64,000 nt of DNA from CAWBFD01 sp963788115 (lineage in GTDB: Bacteria > Actinomycetota > Thermoleophilia > Solirubrobacterales > 70-9): positions 186,001 through 250,000 of the forward strand of contig CAWBFD010000002.1 of the NCBI GenBank assembly GCA_963788115.1, read 5' to 3'. Shown here piece by piece: positions 17,844 to 27,768 of this stretch. The translations under genes were made by a program, and so were the position numbers. The notes under the pieces were generated by a model that saw only the letters and a program-made list of their open reading frames with translations, had not been told where the DNA came from and made no database searches. Positions within the stretch are counted from its first letter, which is position 1; every line of letters starts with the position of its first letter.

Positions 17844-18010
17844 TAAATGCTCCTCCTATCGGGCACAGGGCAGCGTGAACCGGTACGCCCCCGCGCTGAG
17901 TCTTCTTTAACCCCGGTGATGATGCGGGAAGCGCGATTTCCCTTCATCGGTGCGGCTCCGTGCGTCGGCTGCGGGAATCCCGCAGCGAGGCGGAGAGAAC
18001 TACCCAGAAA

Positions 18011-18038
18011 GGAGGGGCGGCCCGTGGGCCGCCCCTCC
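18011..18038 (-). terminator. Terminator of secreted paralogue 1
   Basis: Perfect 13-bp stem (GGAGGGGCGGCCC against GGGCCGCCCCTCC) with a two-base centre, followed on the minus strand by TTTCT. Located 35-62 bases after the stop at 18073. It closely resembles the terminator of paralogue 2. Confidence 0.7.
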
Positions 18039-18072
18039 GACGCTCCTTCTGGTGGCTTCCGTCCGGTCGCGC

Positions 18073-18837
18073 CTACCCGACGGTGCACCTCTGGCTGTCC
18101 GTCGGGGTCTGGTTCGGCCCCGCGGCCAGCGCGATGTTGCCCTTGATATTCAGGGTCTTGTTGCCGTCGTGGCACCGAGCGGTGATGTAGTTGTACGTCT
18201 TGCCACGGAACCGCCACTTCTTCTTCACCGTGGTCTCGAACCGGGTGAGCACGGCGCCGGCGGGAAGCGGAGGCACCGGAACGCTCAGCCTGGTGCCGTA
18301 GTCGCCCGCGCTGATCTTCCGGAGCACGCCCGTCAGGACCTGGGTGATACCGACGTCGGTCCGCGCGTGCAGGATGATTGTCGCGTTGCCCCCTTGCTTC
18401 GGGCCGTTGAAGGCGGTAACCACCGCGTTCGTCGTCACCGGGTCGGGCTCAGCCGGGATCAGCGCCTGCGCCGTGCCGGTGCCGACCAGGGACGGGGCGC
18501 ACATGCTCCGTGCCTGCTGCGTCGTCGTGTTGGCGAGGTTCGCCCTGCAGGTCTTGAGTCCCGTGGTCGTGATCTTTCCGTCATCGTCGAAGTCGAGCAC
18601 CGTGTTGGTGACCGCCGTCGGGAACTCATCCGGCGTGTCGGTGCTGCTGGCTACCACCACGTTGAGCGATGCCGCCTGGTACTTCGTCTTCGGCAGCTGG
18701 CTCGGCTTGAGCCCCTTGCTCTGGCTGATCGAGACCGTGGTCGCCGCCGAGGAGATCCCGATCGCGCTGAGCGCGCCGGCCAACCCCACGATGACGGTCA
18801 AGGCCACCCACTTACGTGGCGATCTACGCCAATTCAT
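18073..18837 (-). CDS. Secreted protein of an unrecognised tandem family, paralogue 1
   Basis: 254 residues from the ATG at 18837, which follows AGGAGGAGG. A longer frame to 19026 has no ribosome site. Signal peptide WVALTVIVGLAGALSAIG. The mature protein carries LDFDDDGKITTTGLKTCRA, SMCAPSLVGTGTAQALIPA, AFNGPKQGGNATIILHARTD, TVKKKWRFRGKTYNYITARCHD and QRCTVG. It is about 100 bases downstream of the last mce gene on the same strand, with its own terminator. The best-preserved member and a good reference for the family. Role unknown. Confidence 0.78.
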   Translation of the reverse strand: MNWRRSPRKWVALTVIVGLAGALSAIGISSAATTVSISQSKGLKPSQLPKTKYQAASLNVVVASSTDTPDEFPTAVTNTVLDFDDDGKITTTGLKTCRANLANTTTQQARSMCAPSLVGTGTAQALIPAEPDPVTTNAVVTAFNGPKQGGNATIILHARTDVGITQVLTGVLRKISAGDYGTRLSVPVPPLPAGAVLTRFETTVKKKWRFRGKTYNYITARCHDGNKTLNIKGNIALAAGPNQTPTDSQRCTVG

Positions 18838-18937
18838 CAATCCTCCTCCTGTTGTGTCCTCACTCCGCGCGGAAACGCGCTTGTCTCCCAGATGCGGACG
18901 ATGGTAGATGATTCCCTCCCCGGACGTCAGCGAAACC

Positions 18938-20516
18938 TCATGACGCGCCCTGCCGGTACACGTGGAGGAACCTGGTGAACTCCGGCATGGTCTTGCCGAT
19001 CGAGCGGAGCGGAGCCTGGGCGACACAGCGCGGGGCGGGCACGTCGGCGGTCGTCACCGTGTCGGCCGCGGTGGCGTCGTTGTCACCGAACGCAAAGCGC
19101 AGGATGCGCACGTAGAGCTCCTCGGCCTCGTCGGTGATCCCGTCCGGGGGCTCATCCTCGTCGTGAACGCGTGCCTCAAACGCCGGATCGGTGATCACGC
19201 TCGGGTTGAGCTCGGCGTCCAGCCCACCGGTGCATTGGCGCGTCTCGAACGACTTCAGGCCCTTGCGCACCTTGAGGTAGCCGCCCGGCTTGACGTAGGG
19301 GTTGGTGCGGTTGTTTACCGGCCGGCTCGGGAAGCTCGCCACGGACTCCGGGTTGAGCGGCGGGGTCGTCCTCAGGGCATGCCTGCCGGTCACCGGGTTG
19401 ATGCCCTGGGTCGCCGCCGCCGAGTTGGCCACGAACGCCGCCAGCTCGCGCTTGTAGCGCTTCAGCAGGCGGAGGATCGGGTCGAGCTCGTTCAGGTAGC
19501 CCGGCAGGCGCTCGAGCACGGGCGGCAGGTCGGTGCGAAGGAGACGCGCGAGATCCGTCAGCCCTTCGCGGGCGCCGATCGAGCGCCTGAGCCCGACCCA
19601 GAGCCGCTCGAGGTGAGGCGCCAAGCGGGCGAGATCGACGGCCGTCGGACCCAGCTCCTGGACCGCTGGGCGCAGCTGCTTGACCAGCGGGTCCGTGTTC
19701 TCCGCGAACTGGTCCAGCCTGGTCAGCGTCAGCCTCGACTCGTCGAGGAAGGTTGGGAAGGCTTCGAACGCGGCCTGAAGATCCCGGTTTCGCCGCGCGG
19801 TGGTCTGGAAGACCGTGTTCGAGTTCTCGATCAGCCCGCGGAGCTGCCCCGGGCGCTCCGACAGCGCCGCGAAGACCTCCCCGCCGTTGCGGAATAGCTG
19901 GCGCACCGCGAGCCGCTGGGTGTCCAGGGTCCGGAGCAGCCGGGTGACCTCCTCGGCGAACGGGTCGAGCTCGGCGAGCGCCGCCGAGAGGTCCGTTCCC
20001 CGTCCGGCGAAAGCGATCGCCTGGTTCTGCATCCACTGCTGGAACGCGACCCGGGTCGGCTCGTCGAAGGTGCGGAAGATCTCGTCGAGCTGGACGGACT
20101 GCGCCACCTGGGCCTCGGGCAGGGCCCCGTCCTCGGGCAGGAACCCCGACTCGTCCGAGCCGGGGGTGAGCTCGACGTAGGTCTCGCCCAGGAGCGTCTT
20201 CTGGCGCAGCATCGCCCGCGTGTCCTCCGGGATCGGGGCGTAGCGCTCGTCCAGCTCGACCGTGGCCACGGCCTTGCCCTGGTCGCCCAGGTCGATCGCC
20301 TTGACCTTGCCCACCGAGACGCCTGAGATCCGGCACGTCGGACTCGACGGCAAGCTGGGTCGCCTCGTCGAACGGAACCGTGAACCGGTAGCCCTCCGGC
20401 TTCAGCGGCACCGGCCCGCCGAAGGCGATCCACAGGAAAAGCGCCAGGCCGAAGCACGAGAGCGCGAAGCCGACGGCGATCAGGATGCGGGTTGTCGAGG
20501 GAGGTCTCGTCGCCAT
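18938..20516 (-). CDS. Mce-family protein, sixth gene of the mce operon (one frameshift)
   Basis: MCE proteins form the extracytoplasmic lipid-binding part of ABC-type lipid importers. From ATG 20516 one frame gives the membrane anchor ILIAVGFALSCFGLALFLWI and start of the MCE domain (YRFTVPFDEATQLAVESDV). The rest (RISGVSVGKVKAIDLGDQGK to the C terminus) is in another frame from about 20333. A single extra C near 20331-20334 explains the switch. The remainder has the long helical Mce tail with LLGETYVELTPG and a C-terminal region holding two Cys. Two bases after the fifth mce stop, so last in the operon. The frameshift may be a sequencing error. Confidence 0.82.
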
Positions 20517-20518
20517 GG

Positions 20519-21841
20519 TTAGGGGGTGCAGGGTGGGCCGGTCACGGTGACCACTCCACTGAGGTCCCGGACGGTTTTCAGGAACGCGCTCCGCTGCGCG
20601 AAGCTTCCTTCGACGACGCTGGCGACGAAGCAGTCGAGCAGCACGATCCCGTGCCGGAGCGGACCCTCGCTGTCCTGAGTGAGGAAGATCGCGTTGCCGT
20701 TGTGGTTGAGCCAGGAGACCCAGAACAGGTAGCCCTCCTCGGCCGAGCCGGGCGGGTTGTAGGCCAGGGCGTTGAGGAGGCCGTTGAGGTGGTTGAAGGT
20801 GGTCCTCAGCGGCGGCGTCGCCTCGCGCAGGGAATCGGACGCCCGCACGAGCTTGCCGACTGCGGGTTGCACGTCGCGAGCGAACGGGCGGATTTCGTTC
20901 CGGATCGGCGCAGTGGTCTCGCGGAAGAACGGCTGGGCCTGGCGCAGCGCCGGGGCCAGGGCTCTTGCCGCCGGGCGCAAGTCGGTCGCCGCTGGGCCGA
21001 GCACCTGCGCCAGCGTGTCCGAGCTTTCCAGGGCTGCGTCGGTTTCGCTCAGCGTGCTCGGAAGCTCCTGTAGGGACTCGCGGATAGCGGCCTCCTGGCG
21101 GGCGAACGAGGCCATCACGGCGTTGGACGAGGAGACGAAGTCGGCGAGGCGGGTGTCGCTCTTGCCCAGCTCCTCGCTGACGAGCCGGAAGGTGTGAATC
21201 ACCTGGCGCAGGTTCGCCCGCCGCCTCGCCAGCGCCGAGGAGACCTTTGCCAGGTCGCGGCCGGTGGGCTCGAACCGCCTCAGCGCCGCGGAGAGCTGCC
21301 TGCCGCGTCCCCCGAGGCCCTCGGCCCCGCCCTGGAGCAACAGCGTCAGGTAGGCGCGGGTGTCGCCGTCGAGCGAGGCCAGGATCTGATCCGTGTTGAC
21401 GGTCGGCTGGGTCTGGGAGAGCGGGATCGTCTCGCCCTCCTCGACCCCCTCTGATCCCTTCCCGGGATCGAGCTCGATGGTCATGTCCTGGAGCCCGGTC
21501 TTCGGCCGCAGAAGCATCGTCGCGTCCTCGTGGATCAGCGGTGCGTACTCGTTGTCGAGCTGCATCGTGACCACGGCGACGCCGTCCTCGAGCTCGACCT
21601 CGGAGACGTCGCCAACCTTGATCCCGGCGATGTTCACGGTCTGGCCCTGACCCGGGACGACCGCCTGCGCCGAGGTGAACTCGGCCTTGAGCTCGAACCG
21701 GTCCTCGCCCAGGCCGGGGACCCACTCCGGGAAGGAGAGGCGCTGCTGGGTCAGGATCACCAGGGTCATGGCGGCTGCGATCACCACCAGCCCGATCACG
21801 GCCGCGAAGTCGCGCGCGTGGTCTCGGATCGCCTTCCTCAT
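20519..21841 (-). CDS. Mce-family protein, fifth gene of the mce operon
   Basis: 440 residues. N-terminal membrane anchor about 13-31 (AAVIGLVVIAAAMTLVILT), MCE domain about 50-125 (AEFTSAQAVVPGQGQTVNIAG...VGDVSEVELEDG), then a long helical region rich in Ala and Leu, and a C-terminal stretch with LNGLLNALAYNPPG typical of actinobacterial Mce proteins. Start overlaps the previous stop (ATGA), so translation is coupled. Likely part of a hexameric lipid-transporting Mce tube; the lipid is unknown. Confidence 0.9.
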   Translation of the reverse strand: MRKAIRDHARDFAAVIGLVVIAAAMTLVILTQQRLSFPEWVPGLGEDRFELKAEFTSAQAVVPGQGQTVNIAGIKVGDVSEVELEDGVAVVTMQLDNEYAPLIHEDATMLLRPKTGLQDMTIELDPGKGSEGVEEGETIPLSQTQPTVNTDQILASLDGDTRAYLTLLLQGGAEGLGGRGRQLSAALRRFEPTGRDLAKVSSALARRRANLRQVIHTFRLVSEELGKSDTRLADFVSSSNAVMASFARQEAAIRESLQELPSTLSETDAALESSDTLAQVLGPAATDLRPAARALAPALRQAQPFFRETTAPIRNEIRPFARDVQPAVGKLVRASDSLREATPPLRTTFNHLNGLLNALAYNPPGSAEEGYLFWVSWLNHNGNAIFLTQDSEGPLRHGIVLLDCFVASVVEGSFAQRSAFLKTVRDLSGVVTVTGPPCTP

Positions 21842-23415
21842 GGCACTGCCACCGGGCTTGGGGGACCGACGTCACCTGGGAGGCCGGCGCCTCCGGTCCC
21901 GTTCACGTTCGGGATCGGGTTCTGGAAGCAGCGCACGTCTTGGCGGAACGGCGGCGTGCGAGTCGTGTAGGTGGGGCGCGTCCCCAGCGGCGCGGCGATC
22001 GCGTGGCCGAACAGGTCAGGCGGGAACCCGAAGATCGGCGGAGGTGGATCCGGGTTCTCCGCTGACACGAGCACCGGTCCGCCCCCTGACTGGAACCGAA
22101 CGAAGGCGCCGCTCCCGTCGAAGTTCTGGCTCTCACCGGCGAGGTTGACCGCGCCGTAGAAGAGCTCGTTGAAGTTCGGCTGACCGGTCGACAGCTCGTA
22201 GTCGCCCGGGACGTTGTCGATGACGACGTCCCCCGCGGGGACGAGCACCTGGGAGACGCAACGGCTGGCCCGGGTCAGCTCGGGGAACAGGCTCAGGGCC
22301 GTCTGTGTCGTCTTCGCCAGCGACGGCGCCGCGTTCTTGAGCTGGCGCGCGAGCCCGCCCAGCTCCCGGTCGGTCAGCAGCCGCTTGGTCTGCCGCAGCC
22401 AGGGCAGGCCGGCCTCGATGGTCCCCGGCAGCTCGCGCACCCCCGGGACCGCGTCGAGCGCGAGCGCGCGGAGCGGCGGCAGCGCGTCACTCAGGTGGCG
22501 AAGCGCGGGCTCTCCGTTCTCCAGAGTCGGAGCCAGGATCCGGATGGTTTCGCTCAGGTTCTGCGACTCGGCCGCGAGGGCCCCGGTCGTCGTGTTGAAG
22601 TTGGTGATCAGGTCCTTGAGGTCGCCCTCCACGGTCACAAGCTGGGCGAAGACGTCCCCCTGCGCGGCGATCAGCTTCGAGAGGTCGTGTGGCTGCGTGC
22701 CGAGGAAAGCCTCGTTGACGATCGCCGTGTCGCGGGTGGAGCGCACGCCGTAGCGGAAGGCATCATTCAGGGACTCGGCCGCGGTCTCGCCCTGGACATC
22801 CGGATCCTGGTCGGCATCCTCGGCGGCGGTCGGCTCGTGGGTGAGCGCCTCGCCGTAGCCCTCCAGCAGCTCCTGGAGGTTTTCACGTGAGTCGGAATCG
22901 AGCGCGGCCAGGATCTCGTCGAGCTGTACCGCGGTGGCAGTCTGGGTCATGGGAATCTCGGCGCCGCTGTCGAGCTCGGGAGCGCTGGGGCTTCCGGGCC
23001 GCAGGTCGAGGAAGAAGTTGCCCTCGAGGAACAGCCGCGGCCGGATCTCGATCGTCGCGTCCTCGTGGATCGGGCGGCCCTGGTCGTCGACGGTGAAGGT
23101 GACCTGGGCGGCGGTGCCGCTGGACTCGATCGAGGTGACCTCGCCGACGTCGACCCCGGCGATCCGCACGGGGGCGTCGCTGCGCAGGGTCGCCACGTTG
23201 TCGAAGGTCGCGTGCAGCTCGTAGCCCTTACCGACGAACGGGATGTCCTTCACGAACGCGAGGTAGGTCAGCGCGCCGAGGATCACGGCTGCGATCGCGC
23301 CGATCACCCAGGGCCGCGGGCCGCGATAGTTGCGACCGTAGATACGCTCGTCGGGCTGCGGCTCGAGCGGATGCGGCCTAGCCGTCGCGCCACGCCTACG
23401 GAGGAAGGAGGCCAT
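21838..23415 (-). CDS. Mce-family protein, fourth gene of the mce operon
   Basis: 525 residues from the ATG at 23415, which shares a base with the preceding TGA. A basic, proline-rich cytoplasmic N terminus precedes the membrane anchor PWVIGAIAAVILGALTYLAF (about 45-64). The MCE domain follows (ATFDNVATLRSDAPVRIAGVDVG), then the helical tail. The C terminus has SRCVSQVLVPAGD and a Pro/Phe-rich end with one more Cys (DVRCFQNP). Four bases separate the domain structure from other members in nothing important. Role as in the operon: periplasmic-side lipid transport. Confidence 0.9.
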   Translation of the reverse strand: MASFLRRRGATARPHPLEPQPDERIYGRNYRGPRPWVIGAIAAVILGALTYLAFVKDIPFVGKGYELHATFDNVATLRSDAPVRIAGVDVGEVTSIESSGTAAQVTFTVDDQGRPIHEDATIEIRPRLFLEGNFFLDLRPGSPSAPELDSGAEIPMTQTATAVQLDEILAALDSDSRENLQELLEGYGEALTHEPTAAEDADQDPDVQGETAAESLNDAFRYGVRSTRDTAIVNEAFLGTQPHDLSKLIAAQGDVFAQLVTVEGDLKDLITNFNTTTGALAAESQNLSETIRILAPTLENGEPALRHLSDALPPLRALALDAVPGVRELPGTIEAGLPWLRQTKRLLTDRELGGLARQLKNAAPSLAKTTQTALSLFPELTRASRCVSQVLVPAGDVVIDNVPGDYELSTGQPNFNELFYGAVNLAGESQNFDGSGAFVRFQSGGGPVLVSAENPDPPPPIFGFPPDLFGHAIAAPLGTRPTYTTRTPPFRQDVRCFQNPIPNVNGTGGAGLPGDVGPPSPVAVP

Positions 23416-24857
23416 CACTTCCCCTCCGTGATCACGCCCTGGTTGCCCGGGACGTTCCCGATGACCCTGCGGTCGGCCAGCCAGGGCTCGCGCCCGGCCT
23501 CGCACTCGCGCGGCTGGCCCGGTGAGGCGGTGTGCGGATACGGGTTGTAGTGGAGAAAGTTGGTGGTCCCGCGTTGGCTGCTGCCCCCGGCTGGGCGACG
23601 CGATGGGGTGACCTCGTTGTTCGGCTGGAATAGCTCCGAGGGCGGTGTGACGATGGGCGTCGCGGGTCCCTGGAACAGGAGAAAGTTCTGCCAGGTCCCG
23701 AGTCCATCCCCTGTCGACAGCAGGCTGCTGGCGTTCCGGAACAGCAGCGTCCCGTAGTTGCAGACCGCCTGGACGGGTGCGAGGTACCTCGCCGTGGGTG
23801 TCAGGAGAGTGTTGGTGTTTGCCAGGCGGTTGATCCCCCGGTGGGCGAGTCTGTTGTCGTTGAGCTGGCGCAGCGCCGCGGTCACGGGCGGGATCCGCTC
23901 GTTCAGCAGCGGTGAGTCCCGCAGCACTGGGGTTCCCGCCTCGAGCGCGGCGGCGATCGTGGGGGAGTTCGCCGCGAGCGTGTTCACCGCCGGACGGAGG
24001 TCGGCAAAGAGCGCGGTGCTGTGACGCAGGAACGGACGCAGGTCCGGCAACGTTGCGAGCGCTGTGTCGAGCGCCGGAGGTGACTTCGAGATCGTCTCCT
24101 GGATGAACGGCCGGGCGACCTCGGCGAGCGCGCCGAAGGTGGTGTCGAGGGCGACGAACAGGTCGGCCTGAGTCTCTGCCACCGGCGCAACCTCGGACGC
24201 GGTTGCCTCCAGCGCCCGGAAGAAGCGGGCGAGCGCGGTCTGTGGCGACGCGAGGTTACGGGCGACGGGGATCAGCAACTCGAGCAACGGGTCCAGGTCG
24301 CCGATCGCAGCATTGAGGTCCGGCCCACGGCCCGCCAGGGTGTTGCCGAACTCGAGCAGGTTTCGCTGGATCGCATCGCGGGTCGGCTCGTCGAACGTGT
24401 TCAGGAGCTGATCGATGTCCACCGGCTCGGGCCGCTCCGCCGCGAGCGGCATCGTCGATCCCGCGGCGAACCCGTCACTCGACGTCCCCCTGCGGATCTC
24501 CAGGTACTTGAGGCCGAGCGAGGACCGACTTCGCACCGAGACCTTCGAGTCGACCGGCAGCGGCTCGATGTCCGCGTCGAGCTTGAGGTCGAGCCTGGCG
24601 CTGACCGACCCGTCGTCGTCGTCCGATACGGGCTCGATCGACTCGACCAGTCCGACGCGGACGCCCCCGATCCGGACCTCATTGCCCGGCACCAGCGTCT
24701 CGGCGTTGTGGACCTGGGCCGAGAGCCGGTAGGTCGGCACGAACGGCAGCCCCTGGTTCGCGTTGTAGGCGAGGAAGACCGCGACGATGGTGACCAGCAC
24801 GGTCACCGCGCCGACCATCGTCGGGCTCGAGGCGAGGGTGCCGCCGCGGCGGGTCAT
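23415..24857 (-). CDS. Mce-family protein, third gene of the mce operon
   Basis: 480 residues. Membrane anchor at about 13-31 (TMVGAVTVLVTIVAVFLAY), MCE domain with AQVHNAETLVPGNEVRIGGVRVG and SSLGLKYLEIRRG, then helical repeats. The C-terminal part contains AVCNYGTLLFRNASSLLS, a motif seen in many actinobacterial Mce proteins. The ATG overlaps the previous stop as ATGA, and the stop overlaps the next start. Confidence 0.9.
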   Translation of the reverse strand: MTRRGGTLASSPTMVGAVTVLVTIVAVFLAYNANQGLPFVPTYRLSAQVHNAETLVPGNEVRIGGVRVGLVESIEPVSDDDDGSVSARLDLKLDADIEPLPVDSKVSVRSRSSLGLKYLEIRRGTSSDGFAAGSTMPLAAERPEPVDIDQLLNTFDEPTRDAIQRNLLEFGNTLAGRGPDLNAAIGDLDPLLELLIPVARNLASPQTALARFFRALEATASEVAPVAETQADLFVALDTTFGALAEVARPFIQETISKSPPALDTALATLPDLRPFLRHSTALFADLRPAVNTLAANSPTIAAALEAGTPVLRDSPLLNERIPPVTAALRQLNDNRLAHRGINRLANTNTLLTPTARYLAPVQAVCNYGTLLFRNASSLLSTGDGLGTWQNFLLFQGPATPIVTPPSELFQPNNEVTPSRRPAGGSSQRGTTNFLHYNPYPHTASPGQPRECEAGREPWLADRRVIGNVPGNQGVITEGK

Positions 24858-26437
24858 TGATCGTCTCCGAGGAGGAAGCTCATCAGCAGGCGGGCGTCGC
24901 GGCCGCCGTTCGACCCTGCGACCCCTCCGGTATCCGGCGCGAAATCACCTTCGGAAGGGGGCGGGGCCTGCCCGCGTTCGACATCGGTGGAGGACTCGCC
25001 CGGTGCGTCAGGGCTCGCGGGCGGCGACCTCTCTTCCGTCGCGCGCCTTCCGCGGAATACATCGGCGATCACGGCCCCCAGCTCGCGGATCGGGCTGTCG
25101 GCCACACGGGGCGTGCTCATGCTGCTGCCGGCCGATGATTTCGCCGGCGGAATAGGCACAGGGGAGGATCCCGCGAAGTGTGCTTCGCACCCGCTCCCCG
25201 GTGGCGGGTTGTACTCCTGGCAGGCGTTGTTGGGCAGCAGCGCGCGGAGATAATGCCCGTACTGGTCGAACCCGTTGATGCCGCCGACCGTGTGGTAGAC
25301 GAACTCGAGCAGCCTCTGGTAGCCACCGGTTTTCCGCAGGCTGCCGAGCAGCCGCGCGAGCGCCTTCGTCGCCGGCTTGGTGTCATCGCCCAGGCGTCGC
25401 AGGTCCTCGATCAGCGGCTCGGACGCGACCAGGTCCGGGCCGGCCTGCGCCGTCGCCTCGCCCAGGGTCTTGAAAGCGGGGGTGGCGGCGGCGGCGAACG
25501 GGCCGAGTGCCTGAGTGGCCCGGGTCAGCGCCGGGGCCGCGACCCCGAGGTCGGTGAAGGTCGGCGTGGCGACGTCGGAGAACCGCCGCAGCTCGCGCAT
25601 CGTCGCCCGTAGCTCACGGAGGAACGCCGGGAACTTGTTGATGCTCTCCTCCAGGTCGCCGCCTCGTTCCGCGGTGGCCGCGGCGGTGGTCTCGGCGTTG
25701 TTGATGAAACCTGAGAGGTGCGCCCGCTCGCGCGCCAGCGGGCCCAAGATCTGATCGCCCTTGCGCGTCAGCCTCGCCAGCGTCCGGTTCTGCTCCGCGA
25801 GGATCGCCAGGACCCGGTCGGCCTGCTTCAGCGCCGGGTTGGCCCGCTCGATGATCGACGCCAGCTCGTCGCCGCGGGCGGCGAATCCGGCGCCGAGGTC
25901 GTTGAGGATGATCCGCAGGCGCTCGGCGTAGGGGAGGCGGTTGATGTTGTTGACGAGATCGAGGTCGACCGCCTTGCCGTTGTTCTCGAGCGGCAGGAAG
26001 CGCTCACCCTCGCCGGGCTCGCCTTCGCCGATCACCTCCAGCTCGGGCGGCGGCTCCACCCCGGCTGCGCGCGGCTGGGTCGGCAGGCAGTCGACGTACT
26101 TCTCGCCAAGGAGCGACTGCGGGCGGATCAGGCACGAGGCGTCAGTGCGGAAGTCCTGGAAGCCGGCGTCGTCGATCTGGAGCACGACGACCGCCTTGCC
26201 CGGGTCGGGACTGAAGTCCTCATGGACCGCCTCGTCCTCACCGGTCACATCGACCGAGTCGACCTGACCGACCTTGGCGCCGGCGATCCGGACATCCTCG
26301 CCCGGAACCAGGAAGGCGCCGTTGTCGAAGATCGCGCGAACCTTGTAGTCGTCGCCCGAGTCCTCGCCCGCGGCGACGCCCGCGACCACCAGCACGGCGG
26401 CGGCGAGGAGCACTGCGATGACCGCGAGCCGCCTCAT
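24854..26437 (-). CDS. Mce-family protein, second gene of the mce operon
   Basis: 527 residues. N-terminal anchor about 4-23 (LAVIAVLLAAAVLVVAGVAA), MCE domain with AIFDNGAFLVPGEDVRIAGAKVG and SLLGEKYVDCLP, a helical tail with GGINGFDQYGHYLRALLPN, then a low-complexity Ser/Pro/Gly-rich C-terminal extension of about 90 residues with two Cys before it (NNACQEYNPPPGSGCEAHF). The extension is unusual for the family and probably disordered outside the membrane. Start overlaps the first mce stop (ATGA). Confidence 0.9.
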   Translation of the reverse strand: MRRLAVIAVLLAAAVLVVAGVAAGEDSGDDYKVRAIFDNGAFLVPGEDVRIAGAKVGQVDSVDVTGEDEAVHEDFSPDPGKAVVVLQIDDAGFQDFRTDASCLIRPQSLLGEKYVDCLPTQPRAAGVEPPPELEVIGEGEPGEGERFLPLENNGKAVDLDLVNNINRLPYAERLRIILNDLGAGFAARGDELASIIERANPALKQADRVLAILAEQNRTLARLTRKGDQILGPLARERAHLSGFINNAETTAAATAERGGDLEESINKFPAFLRELRATMRELRRFSDVATPTFTDLGVAAPALTRATQALGPFAAAATPAFKTLGEATAQAGPDLVASEPLIEDLRRLGDDTKPATKALARLLGSLRKTGGYQRLLEFVYHTVGGINGFDQYGHYLRALLPNNACQEYNPPPGSGCEAHFAGSSPVPIPPAKSSAGSSMSTPRVADSPIRELGAVIADVFRGRRATEERSPPASPDAPGESSTDVERGQAPPPSEGDFAPDTGGVAGSNGGRDARLLMSFLLGDDQ

Positions 26438-27768
26438 GGGCCTGGGGGCACCTGGGCCGGGTCGCAGAGACCGGTCAGGTTGCCGTTGTCGAGGAACGGG
26501 TTCGAGCCGTCGGCGGCCGGCTGGGTGGCCGCACCCGGGCAGCGGGTGAATATGTCGAACTCGAGCCCGTCGAACTGTTCAGCGGGGGAGATCGGGTCGA
26601 GCTCGCCGGTGCCCTCGTTGTAGTCGAACAGGTTCCCAGCCGAAGGGGAGACCCGCGCGTAGTGCCCGTTCGCGTCGTAGTACCCGGCAACCTGACCGAA
26701 ATGGGTGAGCCAGGCGACCAGGTCGGTCGAGTATGGGCGGGCGAACGCGACGTTGTCCTGGGAGGTGTTGAGCGCCCTGACCCCGGCCGTGGCCGCGTGA
26801 CCGCCGCGCCTCGCGAGCTCCGGCAGGTCGAGGAGCGAGTCGGTCAGGTCGTTCACCGGTCCGTCGCGGTTGATCGCGAGCGAGAGATCGCCGAAGACCG
26901 GCACCGACCGCCTGGCGACCGGACGCAGCGCACGCAGGAACTGAGGGAGATCCTCGGTCGCCGGCTTGGACGCGTTTACGAGCACGTCGAGGTCGTCGAG
27001 CGCCGCCCGGAGGTTGACGAAGGTGGTGTTCGCCTGGCGCAGGAAGGGCGGCAGGGCGACGAGCGCGCGATCGAGCTCCTGATTGCGCCTGGCGATCGCG
27101 GCCAGTGCCTCGTTTGCGTTCTGGGTCAGCGCCGAGAGGTCGTCGCGGCGCTCAGCAACGCCCGTGACCACGCGGGCGCTGTCGACGAGGAAGTCCTCGA
27201 ACACCCGCTGGTCGCGGGTCACCTCCTCGAGCAGGCGCGTCGTCGAGGACAGCGCCGGCGGGAAGTACTTGTAGGTCCTATTCGCCTCCGGGCCGGCTCC
27301 GGTGTAGATCGTCGCCGAGCCCTGGATCACCTCCTTGAGCGCCTGCCGCGTGCGCTCGTCGAGGGCGTTGAAGAGCTGGTCGAGATCGACAGGCGAGGTC
27401 GTCCTATCGCCGGTGAGAGTCGCTCCGTCCTCGAGCACCGGCGCGTTGTTGGGACCCGGCGTGACCGAGATGTAGCGGTTGGCCACTCCCGAGAGCGAGG
27501 AGGCCCGGATGGTGGCCGTGGTGCCCTCGTGGAGCGGCTCGTCGACCGTGACCTCGATGGCGGCCTGGGCGTCGTCGGTGAGCGTGATCTCCTCGACGGC
27601 GCCGATCGGCCGCCCGGCGACCAGGACCTGGTTGCCGTCGACGAGCTGGCCGCCGTTCTCGAACAGCATCCGGTAGCGGTGACCCTCGTCGCCGCCGAAC
27701 AGGACGACGACCATCAGCACCACCCCGGCGATCAACGCGCCGACCACGCCGAGGCGCGCGGCGGTCAC
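26434..27768 (-). CDS. Mce-family protein, first gene of the mce operon
   Basis: 444 residues from a GTG at 27768 with AAGGAGG eleven bases upstream. Membrane anchor about 6-24 (LGVVGALIAGVVLMVVVLF), MCE domain with MLFENGGQLVDGNQVLVAGRPIG, then helices and a C-terminal TRCPGAATQPAADG with a second Cys (LTGLCDP). It is the first gene of six overlapping mce genes. The two YrbE permease genes that normally precede mce genes are missing: upstream is a 300-base gap and then an unrelated transporter on the same strand. Confidence 0.9.
   Translation of the reverse strand: MTAARLGVVGALIAGVVLMVVVLFGGDEGHRYRMLFENGGQLVDGNQVLVAGRPIGAVEEITLTDDAQAAIEVTVDEPLHEGTTATIRASSLSGVANRYISVTPGPNNAPVLEDGATLTGDRTTSPVDLDQLFNALDERTRQALKEVIQGSATIYTGAGPEANRTYKYFPPALSSTTRLLEEVTRDQRVFEDFLVDSARVVTGVAERRDDLSALTQNANEALAAIARRNQELDRALVALPPFLRQANTTFVNLRAALDDLDVLVNASKPATEDLPQFLRALRPVARRSVPVFGDLSLAINRDGPVNDLTDSLLDLPELARRGGHAATAGVRALNTSQDNVAFARPYSTDLVAWLTHFGQVAGYYDANGHYARVSPSAGNLFDYNEGTGELDPISPAEQFDGLEFDIFTRCPGAATQPAADGSNPFLDNGNLTGLCDPAQVPPGP

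Noticed and set aside
19176..21875. 899-codon open frame on the minus strand
   Set aside because: It is an alternative frame over the fifth and sixth mce genes. Only the short piece at about 20335-20516 is real, as the displaced N terminus of the sixth mce gene.
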